Source: Deltaproteobacteria bacterium | GTDB lineage: Bacteria; Desulfobacterota; DSM-4660; Desulfatiglandales; Desulfatiglandaceae | DNA length: 24,792 bases | NCBI GenBank assembly: GCA_018644785.1 | Contig: JABGPV010000041.1 | Location: forward strand, 1-24,792 | Direction of reading: 5' to 3' | In this document: one piece after another, positions 7,931-15,034 of the stretch | Layout: every line of letters starts with the position of its first letter | How positions within the stretch are numbered: position 1 is the first letter of the stretch | Notes under the pieces: model-generated | Seen by the model: only the letters and a program-made list of their open reading frames with translations | What the model was told of the DNA's origin: nothing | The model's database searches: none | Translations under genes and position numbers: made by a program

Positions 7931-9016
7931 TTGTTACAGTTATGGCCTAAGCACTATAAGGAATTGGTTGATTTCATAGAAGATGCGCCCGGGGTGGTGG
8001 TCAGGGAAGATCTCGTCAGCATTGACAAGACCCTTCGGATCGCTTTCTATAAAAAATTCAATAAAGTAAGGGCTTCATTTCTTGGCCAAAATTACTCTGA
8101 ATGGTTGGACGAGGCTCATTTTTTGAGTACAAAATATATGAAGGTGGAAGATCACCTTTCGGAGCGTCTTCGTCTCGAAGAGGTCCTGATGCCCTTGGAG
8201 TTGGAGCGATTTTTATCCGACCCTGTGAAACAGGTTGTTAGAGACCTGTTTGACCCTTTGTTTGAATTGCTCCAGGAGAAGATAGAACCGGAGGAGTTTG
8301 AAGAAAAGGCCGAAGAAAGTGTCCATGAGTCTTTTCGACACCTCTATCAAATGGGATATATTAAGTGGTTTGTTCTTTCTTTGATTAAGAATATTGACCC
8401 CGAAAAAGTTTACGAAATCCCCCTTCCCCAACCTTCTTCAAAACAGATGATCTTTCACCGTGACAGAATTAAGCAAAATATCCCTTTTCCGGAGGAAACG
8501 AAGGTCTTGAGTTTTGAGGTGGGGAGACGGGAAATCCTCCTTATTCCGGATTTTATCGTCCGCAGCGCAAAGCTCGAAAAATATGTGGCCCTTCGGACCG
8601 AGATCGGAAAGCCTCTTTGGCAAGCTTCTTTTCACAGCGAAAAGAGGGAGTGGTTTCCCATTGAGTCCTTTGTGGAGGAGCACGGCATCACCGAATTGAA
8701 GCCTGACCTGCTGCTCTACGTGGATGAGAATCTGGAGGATGTGTCTCTGGTGTCCGATTGCGACAAATTCTGCCGGCCTGATCTGATGGTCTACTTTCTG
8801 GATCAGTTGGAGGACGAGGAAGAACGCCATATGCAAAAGATGGAAAACATTCGAGCGGCCCACGAGATCCTGAAACCTACCAAGGGAACCTGTGTTATTG
8901 CAAAGAACCATCTTCCGGGAAGTCTGGTGAAGGGCCTGGATGCGAATATCCATGTCATTCACTTCGGGTTCAACAACCTGAAGTGGGAAATCCTGCTGGA
9001 TCTCCTGCAAGAATAA
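7931..9016 (+). CDS. Conserved-looking protein of unknown function, 361 residues
   Basis: I do not recognise a family. The protein is soluble with no signal peptide or membrane segment, and is strongly charged. An N-terminal helical half is rich in Glu/Arg/Lys (for example SERLRLEEVLMPLELERF). A middle section seems beta-rich (VLSFEVGRREILLIPDFIV), and the C-terminal part ends NIHVIHFGFNNLKWEILLDL. Two cysteines lie close together in SDCDKFC. The start is a TTG at 7931, chosen because GAGGAG lies about 8 nt upstream; the nearby ATG at 7942 is out of frame. It sits between the molybdenum hydroxylase and etfBA on the same strand, 55 bp before etfB. I infer a role tied to those enzymes, such as assembly or electron transfer, but nothing in the sequence proves it. 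Confidence 0.8.
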   Translation: MLQLWPKHYKELVDFIEDAPGVVVREDLVSIDKTLRIAFYKKFNKVRASFLGQNYSEWLDEAHFLSTKYMKVEDHLSERLRLEEVLMPLELERFLSDPVKQVVRDLFDPLFELLQEKIEPEEFEEKAEESVHESFRHLYQMGYIKWFVLSLIKNIDPEKVYEIPLPQPSSKQMIFHRDRIKQNIPFPEETKVLSFEVGRREILLIPDFIVRSAKLEKYVALRTEIGKPLWQASFHSEKREWFPIESFVEEHGITELKPDLLLYVDENLEDVSLVSDCDKFCRPDLMVYFLDQLEDEEERHMQKMENIRAAHEILKPTKGTCVIAKNHLPGSLVKGLDANIHVIHFGFNNLKWEILLDLLQE

Positions 9017-9071
9017 CCCTGCACGGTGGTGAACAGTGCATCAAATATCGAGGTAGCGGAGGAACAAAAAC

Positions 9072-9872
9072 ATGTCACTCAATATCGTAGTCTGTGTGAA
9101 ACAGGTGGCGAACCCGGACTATTTTTCAGAGATCACGCTGGACCCGGAAACCGGGGCCATTCAGAGGGAGAAGGTTCCCTCGATACTAAACCCTGTGGAT
9201 GAAAACGCCATCGAAGAAGCCCTGAGGCTTCGAGAGAAGTATTCGGGCAAAGTCACGGCCATCAGTATGGGGCCTCCCCAAGCCAAGGAGGTCTTGGATT
9301 GGGCGCTGACCCTGGGGGCTGATGAGGCTATCCTTCTGTGTGATCGGGCCTTTGCTGCGGGGGATACGCTGGCCACCGCCTATGTTTTGGCCGCGGGCAT
9401 CAAAGCAATATGTCCTGTGGATGTCATTTTATGCGGAAATGAAGCGGTTGACGGGGCCACACAGCAGGTCGGTCCTCAGATTGCTGAACTCCTCGACCAT
9501 CCCCATATCAGCAACGTCAACGAACTCATGGTGAACGAAGACAAGACCGCGGTTGTAAAGCGTGTCATTGAATACGGCCATCTGAAAATTGAAGCCAATC
9601 TGCCGGTCCTGATCTCCGTTTCCCGGGAGATTAACCAGCCCAGAACGGCCACGGCGGAAGGCATCATGTCCCTGATGGACAAAGTCTATCGTGAATGGAG
9701 TTTCGAGGACATCGCAGTGGATGAAAAAGATATCGGCCTTACCGGCTCACCCACGAGAGTGGGGATGGTCTACGAGCTAAAGAGCGAACGTCAGCGTTTG
9801 ATTCTGGAAGGCACCCCGGAAGAAATGGTGAACACGACCCTGGAAAAACTCAGGCGGGAAGCGCTGGTCTAA
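9072..9872 (+). CDS. etfB: Electron transfer flavoprotein, beta subunit
   Basis: EtfB forms the AMP/flavin-binding small half of the Etf heterodimer and passes electrons between dehydrogenases and quinone, ferredoxin or reductase partners. Diagnostic stretches are IVVCVKQVANPD at the N-terminus, NPVDENAIEEALRLRE, SMGPPQAKEVLDWALTLGADEA, and CGNEAVDGATQQVGPQIAE, with the later LPVLISVSREINQPR. Its 266 residues fit the family. A GGAGG ribosome site lies about 8 nt before the ATG, and etfA begins 17 bp after the stop. No dehydrogenase of the acyl-CoA type is present in the window, so the molybdenum hydroxylase, itself with FAD and Fe-S groups, is the most obvious electron donor or acceptor nearby. 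Whether this Etf bifurcates cannot be decided by eye. Confidence 0.95.
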   Translation: MSLNIVVCVKQVANPDYFSEITLDPETGAIQREKVPSILNPVDENAIEEALRLREKYSGKVTAISMGPPQAKEVLDWALTLGADEAILLCDRAFAAGDTLATAYVLAAGIKAICPVDVILCGNEAVDGATQQVGPQIAELLDHPHISNVNELMVNEDKTAVVKRVIEYGHLKIEANLPVLISVSREINQPRTATAEGIMSLMDKVYREWSFEDIAVDEKDIGLTGSPTRVGMVYELKSERQRLILEGTPEEMVNTTLEKLRREALV

Positions 9873-9889
9873 AGGTGGGAGAGAGGATT

Positions 9890-10888
9890 ATGAGCACGAA
9901 TAATGAGGTTTGGATTTGGGCGGAACAGCGAAACGGGCGACTCATGGAGGTTTCCCTGGAGATCCTGGGGAAAGCCACGGAGTTGGCGGGAGAAATCGGC
10001 GGCAGTACCGCCGCGATTCTTCTCGGGGACGATGTGCAGGGGCTGGCGGAAGAGTTGGTGGCCCACGGCGCGGAGAAGGTCTATCTCTTCTCCGATCCAC
10101 AGTTGGCTTACTATCAGAGCGATGCCTACACCCGGTTGATCAGTGAGCTTGTGGAGGAAAAGAAACCGGAGATCATGCTTCTGGGCGCCACCACCATCGG
10201 TATGGATTTGGCTCCCAGCGTGGCTGCAAGGGTCAAAACCGGACTGACCGCCCACAGCTGCAGTCTGGAGATGGACAGCAGGGGGGACAGCCCCCAACTG
10301 ATTGCAGCCGTTCCCGGATGGGGCGGCGGGATGATTGTGAATATCCTCTGTCCCGATCACACGCCCCAAATGGCAACCGTGAGCCCGGGAGTTGCGGAAA
10401 AACCGATCCGATCCGAGCAGGGAAAGGGTGAAATCATCACCATGGATGTGGTGTTGAGCGATAGTGATTTCAGGGTCAGGACCGTGGAGATGGTGGAGGA
10501 CCTGCCGGAAGGCATGCAGATTGACGAGGCGGATATCGTCGTTTCAGGCGGATACGGGATGAAGGCCTCGGGCGGGCTGGAACCGTTAAAGGAACTGGCC
10601 GGGGTTCTGGGTGCGGCCCTGGGCGGCACCAGACCTGCCCTGGATGAAGGATGGATCCGGGAGAGCAGCATGATCGGGGTGAGCGGCAAGATCATCAGCC
10701 CCAAACTTCTGTTTAGCATTGGCGCTTCGGGGGCTAATCACTACGCTGCCGGATTTGTCAAGGCCGGAAAAGTGGTTGCAGTGGACAATGATCCAAACGC
10801 CGCGATATTTGACGTCTGCGATATTGGAATCGTGGGTGATGTCAATGAAGTCGTCCCTATCCTGATCGAGAAACTGAAAGAAGCGTAA
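9890..10888 (+). CDS. etfA: Electron transfer flavoprotein, alpha subunit
   Basis: EtfA carries the tightly bound FAD of the heterodimer. The C-terminal FAD domain is clear: GGTRPALDEGW, MIGVSGKIISPKLLFSIGASGA, and KVVAVDNDPNAAIFDVCDIGIVGD. Compared with the textbook pattern, the stretch GISGAIQHLAG reads GASGANHYAAG, so the flavin-contacting His is shifted or replaced by Tyr, and AINKDP reads AVDNDP. Such changes occur in subgroups of the family and may tune flavin potential. I chose ATG 9890 (332 residues) because GGGAGAGAGG lies just upstream; a GTG at 9875 would be too close to the etfB stop at 9872 to have its own ribosome site. The gene is clearly coupled to etfB. Confidence 0.94.
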   Translation: MSTNNEVWIWAEQRNGRLMEVSLEILGKATELAGEIGGSTAAILLGDDVQGLAEELVAHGAEKVYLFSDPQLAYYQSDAYTRLISELVEEKKPEIMLLGATTIGMDLAPSVAARVKTGLTAHSCSLEMDSRGDSPQLIAAVPGWGGGMIVNILCPDHTPQMATVSPGVAEKPIRSEQGKGEIITMDVVLSDSDFRVRTVEMVEDLPEGMQIDEADIVVSGGYGMKASGGLEPLKELAGVLGAALGGTRPALDEGWIRESSMIGVSGKIISPKLLFSIGASGANHYAAGFVKAGKVVAVDNDPNAAIFDVCDIGIVGDVNEVVPILIEKLKEA

Positions 10889-10979
10889 AGAGAACTGGTT
10901 GTGGGGATCGTTTTGAGGCTGAGTACTGTATGCCGGCGGTTTATGGGCGCCAGGGAAAAGCATGGGGAAGGGAGCAAGC

Positions 10980-11282
10980 ATGAAACAGAACGCGATTATG
11001 ATCAAGGCTCAGGACAATGTGGCCACGGCCCTCAGAGAACTGGATGCGGGGCAAACGTACCGGTTCGCCGCGGGAAAAGAAACGCTCAGTGTGACCATGA
11101 AGGAACCCATCGCTTACGGCCATAAATTCGCTGCCGTGGATATTCCAAAAGGTGCCGATATTATCAAATATGGTGAGGTCATGGGAAGAGCCACAGCCCA
11201 TATTCCCCGGGGAGCCCACGCCCACGTTCAAAACATTGAGAGTTTGAGGGGTCGTGGAGACCTGGAAAAGAAAGGGGCGTAG
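10980..11282 (+). CDS. UxaA-family lyase small subunit, SAF domain (SuyA-like)
   Basis: This 100-residue protein is a stand-alone SAF domain, the fold found at the N-terminus of altronate/galactarate dehydratases. In SuyAB, the sulfolactate sulfo-lyase, the same domain is a separate small subunit. Visible landmarks are DNVATALRELDAGQ, AYGHKFAAVDIPKGADIIKYGE, IGRA-type VMGRATAHI and the terminal His-rich HAHVQNIES. The ATG at 10980 is preferred over an in-frame ATG at 10962 because GGGAAGGGAG lies between them at proper distance. The large subunit starts 2 bp after the stop, so the two form a complex. The family catalyses elimination of water or sulfite from hydroxy acids; which one applies here is open. 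Confidence 0.88.
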   Translation: MKQNAIMIKAQDNVATALRELDAGQTYRFAAGKETLSVTMKEPIAYGHKFAAVDIPKGADIIKYGEVMGRATAHIPRGAHAHVQNIESLRGRGDLEKKGA

Positions 11283-11284
11283 CA

Positions 11285-12445
11285 ATGGAGTTTTTGGGAT
11301 ACGAACGAGAGCAAGGCGGCGTCGGCACCCGGAACTATGTGGGTATTTTGTCCACGGTCATATGCGGCAACGAAGTGGCCGAAAAAATCGCCTCCCAGGT
11401 GAAGGGGGCCACGGCGTTCCTTCATCATCAGGGTTGTTGTCAGACCCCCGTTGATATCAACCGCGTGAACGATGCCCTGATCGGCCTGGGAAAAAACCCG
11501 AATCTGGCAGCGGTACTGCTGGTGAGTCTCGGCTGCGAGAGTACCAATATCCATTTGGTGGCCGATGCCATTTCCGCAACCGGGAAGCGGGTTGAAACCA
11601 TCCTGATTCAGGAAGAGGGCGGGGCTGCCCGATCGACAGCTCAAGGAATACTTTTGGCCCAGTCAATGGCCACTGAGGCAAGTGAGCAGAAACGGGCGCC
11701 TTTTCCCTTAAGTGAGCTGGTTCTGGGCCTTAAATGCGGCAGTTCCGATACCACTTCAGGGCTGTCGGCCAATCCGGTGGTGGGAATTCTTTCCGACCTT
11801 ATTGTGGAGGCGGGGGGGACCTCCATTCTGGGAGAAGTCACGGAGTTTATCGGCGCCGAGCATCTCTTGGCGAAGCATGCAAAAGACGAGGAGACGGCCC
11901 GTGAGATGCTGGCCCTGGTGGACAGAATGGAAAACCGGGCCATTCAGATGGGTTTTGATATTCGTGGAGGACAGCCCACGGGGGGCAACATCAAGGGAGG
12001 GCTCACGACCATCGAAGAGAAATCCCTGGGTGCCATTGCCAAGGCCGGAAATTCGCCCTTTCAGGCTGTTTACGAATACGGCGTCAAACCGGATGTCAAA
12101 GGGCTGGTGGTCATGGATTCACCGGGTCGTGAGCCGGAAATCCTGACCGGACTGGCGGCGGCGGGTGCCAATGTGATCGCGTTTACAACAGGACGTGGGG
12201 CACCCCAGGGCTTTCCTTTTGTTCCGGTGATCAAATTGACCGGTAACGAAAAGACCTGGAAGAACCTCATAGATCATATGGATTTCAGTGTTTCTTCGGT
12301 AATGGAAGGTACCGAGTCCCTGGAAGAGGCGGGAAAGAGACTCCTTGAAGAACTGGTGGATGTGGCCTCCGGCAAGATGACCAAGGCGGAAATTTCCGGA
12401 TACACCAGTTCCATGGACATCTATATGGTGGGGCCGGTTATTTAA
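11285..12445 (+). CDS. UxaA-family lyase large subunit (altronate dehydratase / SuyB-like, Fe-S type)
   Basis: The 386-residue catalytic subunit shows the family pattern GYEREQGGVGTRNYV, HHQGCCQT, LLVSLGCEST, GLKCGSSDTTSGLSANPVVG, GGTSILGEVTEFIGAEHLL, TGGNIKGGLTTIEEKSLG and FTTGRGAPQG. Cysteines 51/52, 84 and 151 are placed where the family keeps cluster or metal ligands. Known members dehydrate altronate or galactarate or desulfonate (2R)-sulfolactate (SuyB). Because the SAF domain is a separate gene just upstream, the architecture matches SuyAB rather than a fused UxaA/GarD. No other sugar-acid pathway gene (mannonate or KDG enzymes) is in the window. I therefore leave the substrate open: a hydroxy acid that is eliminated before or after the molybdenum-hydroxylase step. 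Confidence 0.92.
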   Translation: MEFLGYEREQGGVGTRNYVGILSTVICGNEVAEKIASQVKGATAFLHHQGCCQTPVDINRVNDALIGLGKNPNLAAVLLVSLGCESTNIHLVADAISATGKRVETILIQEEGGAARSTAQGILLAQSMATEASEQKRAPFPLSELVLGLKCGSSDTTSGLSANPVVGILSDLIVEAGGTSILGEVTEFIGAEHLLAKHAKDEETAREMLALVDRMENRAIQMGFDIRGGQPTGGNIKGGLTTIEEKSLGAIAKAGNSPFQAVYEYGVKPDVKGLVVMDSPGREPEILTGLAAAGANVIAFTTGRGAPQGFPFVPVIKLTGNEKTWKNLIDHMDFSVSSVMEGTESLEEAGKRLLEELVDVASGKMTKAEISGYTSSMDIYMVGPVI

Positions 12446-12472
12446 TAAGGCTTAGGGTAGGAGGTATTACGG

Positions 12473-12667
12473 ATGTTTTTACCACGAATGACATGGGGAA
12501 ACTGGCTTTTTTGGGGCATTTTGGCCTTTGTAGGCGCCAATTTCCTGTGGCTTGGATGGCTGGAATTGCACATGCCTCTATGGGTTGGCACGGTAGTCGG
12601 GTTTATCATCTTCCTTGCGATGCTTATTTACGGACCGAGAGAGAAAGAAGAGGAAGAGGAGGCGTAG
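12473..12667 (+). CDS. Small two-helix inner-membrane protein, transporter-associated
   Basis: This 64-residue protein has two hydrophobic helices (WLFWGILAFVGANFLWLGWL and LWVGTVVGFIIFLAMLIYG) and an acidic tail ending EKEEEEEA. A GTAGGAGGT ribosome site precedes the ATG. Its stop is one base before the ATG of the first ABC ATPase gene, and the purine-rich codons of its acidic tail (GAGGAAGAGGAGG) double as the ribosome site for that gene. Tight coupling suggests it belongs to the transporter. Some polyol importers of the glpSTPQUV type also include a small extra membrane protein, but I see no clear similarity to it. The function is unknown. Confidence 0.82.
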   Translation: MFLPRMTWGNWLFWGILAFVGANFLWLGWLELHMPLWVGTVVGFIIFLAMLIYGPREKEEEEEA

Positions 12668-12668
12668 C

Positions 12669-13784
12669 ATGGCGAGCGTGAGGTTTGAAAATGTCACCAA
12701 AATGTACGGGCAAAAAACGGCCATCGAGAACCTGAATCTCGAGTGCAAGAAGGGGGAGTTCTTCTCTATTGTCGGGCCTGCCGGCGCTGGAAAATCGACG
12801 ATCCTGAAGATGATAGCCGGCATAGAGCCGGTTACTTCGGGCAAGATATACCTCAACGATACCGTGGTCAATGATCTTTCTCCCCGCGAAAGGGATGTTG
12901 CCATGGCCTTTGAGAGCTACAATCTCTATTCATTTTTTTCCGTGTATGAAAATATCGCATTTCCTTTGAAAGCGCCGGTAAGGAAAAACAAACTTTCCTC
13001 GCAGGAGGAAAGGAAGCGGGTTACGGAAGTTGCTGATTTCTTGGGAATCAAGAGATTGCTTGACAGAAAGCCTGTTCAGCTCAGCGGAGGTGAAAAGCAA
13101 CGGGTGTCTCTTGCCAGGGCGATGGTAAGGCGGTGCGAGTGCTTCCTGTTAGACGAACCGATTGCCCATCTGGATGCGCGGCTTAAGTTCTCCACCCAGA
13201 CGGCGCTGAAGAAACTTTCCGTAAAATTGGGAACGGCTATCGTTTATGTGACCCACGATTATCGGGAGGCTCTCGGGTTATCTGATAAAATGGGGGTTTT
13301 GAGAAAGGGGCGAATTGAACAGATAGGCACTCCCCGGGAGATTTACAATTCCCCGGCAACCGATTTTGTAGCCAACTTCATCGGAGACCCCCCTTGTAAT
13401 TTGATAGATGGTGAACTTGTCAACCGGGAAGATAAAACGTTCTTCAGGGCCGGCAATGAATTTTCCTTCCGGTTGGAGGCAAAAACCATGGCATCCGCGG
13501 AGAAGAAAATTAGAAAAGGCGCCAGTGGCGGGGTTCGCATGGGAATTCGAGCTGCCCACGTTAAGGTGTCAAGAGATAAAAGATCCGAGACTTCAATTCA
13601 ACTGCCCATATATGCGGTGGTACGTAGACCCCAGGGCGTTCAGCTGACTTTCGAATTGGAAAAGAGCTTTTTTAGGGCCAGTGTAACGGGCGCGAGTCAA
13701 TATGATATGTCTGAGAAGGTCTGGCTCGATTTTGACCAGGACCGCACCTTTTTCTTCAAGAAGACCATAGAGATATCCAAATAA
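12669..13784 (+). CDS. ABC importer ATPase 1 (CUT1/MalK-like)
   Basis: The nucleotide-binding domain has Walker A GPAGAGKST (Lys42), signature LSGGEKQR, Walker B CFLLDEPIAHLD and the switch His in YVTHDYREA. A C-terminal OB-like regulatory domain follows from about residue 240 (FVANFIGDPPCNLIDGEL), as in MalK-type proteins. At residue 82, where MalK has the Q-loop glutamine, this protein has Glu (MAFESYNLY). I chose ATG 12669 rather than the longer frame from 12615, since the upstream part overlaps the small membrane protein in another frame and GAGGAGG lies about 7 nt before the ATG. A second ATPase gene follows 12 bp downstream, so the importer probably runs on a heterodimer, as in glycerol-type systems with two ATPases. 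Confidence 0.93.
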   Translation: MASVRFENVTKMYGQKTAIENLNLECKKGEFFSIVGPAGAGKSTILKMIAGIEPVTSGKIYLNDTVVNDLSPRERDVAMAFESYNLYSFFSVYENIAFPLKAPVRKNKLSSQEERKRVTEVADFLGIKRLLDRKPVQLSGGEKQRVSLARAMVRRCECFLLDEPIAHLDARLKFSTQTALKKLSVKLGTAIVYVTHDYREALGLSDKMGVLRKGRIEQIGTPREIYNSPATDFVANFIGDPPCNLIDGELVNREDKTFFRAGNEFSFRLEAKTMASAEKKIRKGASGGVRMGIRAAHVKVSRDKRSETSIQLPIYAVVRRPQGVQLTFELEKSFFRASVTGASQYDMSEKVWLDFDQDRTFFFKKTIEISK

Positions 13785-13796
13785 CGGGGGGGCAAG

Positions 13797-14891
13797 GTGG
13801 GCAGAATTGAGATTAAGCATGTTTGGAAGATTTATGATGGGGATGTGCAAGCCGTTCAGGACCTGAGTTTTTCCATTGAGGAAGGGGAATTCCTGGCGGT
13901 CCTTGGGCCGTCCGGGTGCGGGAAAAGCACCACCCTCCGTATGATCGCAGGGCTGGAGGATATTACCAAAGGCGAGATCCTCTTCGACGGAAACGTTGTC
14001 AACGACCTTAGCCCCAATGAAAGAAACATCGCACTGGCCTTTGAGTCATATGCGCTTTATCAACGGTTGACCGTCTATGAAAATATTGCTTTTCCCCTTA
14101 GGTGCAAAGGGATGAGCAGGTCCGATGTTGACAAGAAGGTGAGGTGGGTTGCCGGCATTCTTAATGTGACCGACATTTTGGAAAAGAAACCATCCGGTCT
14201 GAGCGGCGGCCACCAACAAAGGGTCAACTTATGCCGGGCCCTGGTCCGCGAACCCAACATTACCCTTCTTGATGAGCCTATTTCTCACATGGATCTCCGT
14301 GTACGTTCCAACATGCGAGCACGAATTCGACGACTTCATGATGACCTCAAACTAACAACAATCTACGTAACCCATGATCAGGATGAGGCCGTCTCTCTGT
14401 CTGATCGAATCGCCGTTATGAACCATGCCAAGCTTCAACAGATCGGAACCGTGGATGAAATCTGGAATCATCCGGTAAACAAGTTTGTTGCGACTTTTGT
14501 CGGTGAACCCCAGATGAATTTCATTCAAGGCGCCATTGAAACCCCCCACGAGTTTTCCATCCCCACAAAGGCGGGGAAAATGAAATTCAGATTTAACGGA
14601 GAAGTTGATGGAAAATACGTGGGCTCTGAAATTACAGTCGGTATCCGGCCCATGGAAATCGGTTTATCCGACCATAATGACCGCCAGACATCTATTCAGG
14701 GATTGGTTGAGATTGCAGAATTCCAAGGAGAGTCTGTGATTTTGACCGTAAAGCTGGGAGATATCAATGGCACCGAAATGAAGGTGGCCATGGGAGCGGA
14801 GAAGATGTTCAAGGCAGGAGAAACCGTATGGATGGAGTTCGAGCCCGAGACGATTCATCTTTTTGATCAAGAGTCCCCCATTTTACGATAA
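13797..14891 (+). CDS. ABC importer ATPase 2 (CUT1/MalK-like)
   Basis: This second nucleotide-binding protein of 364 residues has Walker A GPSGCGKST, signature LSGGHQQRV, Walker B ITLLDEPISHMD and switch YVTHDQDEA, followed by a MalK-like C-terminal domain (FVATFVGEPQMNFIQG ... IRPMEIGL). Its Q-loop also has Glu instead of Gln (ALAFESYALY, residue 83). The start is GTG 13797 behind a run of seven G bases about 4 nt upstream; the spacing is short but no better start lies near the first conserved residues (IEIKHVWKIY). It is clearly different from the preceding ATPase, not a recent duplicate. The binding protein begins 143 bp downstream. Confidence 0.93.
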   Translation: MGRIEIKHVWKIYDGDVQAVQDLSFSIEEGEFLAVLGPSGCGKSTTLRMIAGLEDITKGEILFDGNVVNDLSPNERNIALAFESYALYQRLTVYENIAFPLRCKGMSRSDVDKKVRWVAGILNVTDILEKKPSGLSGGHQQRVNLCRALVREPNITLLDEPISHMDLRVRSNMRARIRRLHDDLKLTTIYVTHDQDEAVSLSDRIAVMNHAKLQQIGTVDEIWNHPVNKFVATFVGEPQMNFIQGAIETPHEFSIPTKAGKMKFRFNGEVDGKYVGSEITVGIRPMEIGLSDHNDRQTSIQGLVEIAEFQGESVILTVKLGDINGTEMKVAMGAEKMFKAGETVWMEFEPETIHLFDQESPILR

Positions 14892-15034
14892 CTATGGAAA
14901 TTGTGGGTCGCTCGATCCCTGGCATTGCCTATTCCTGCTTTTTGGGGCCGAAGAAATAACTTGGGGGGAGGTGATAAAACAAACGAGTAATCCGCCTGCA
15001 TGACAACAAACACTCATCAAACAAGGAGATCGTC

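Noticed and set aside
14892..15034. Sigma-54 type -24/-12 promoter before the binding-protein gene (TGGCATTGCC...)
   Set aside because: The GG-to-GC spacing does not fit the required 10 nt.
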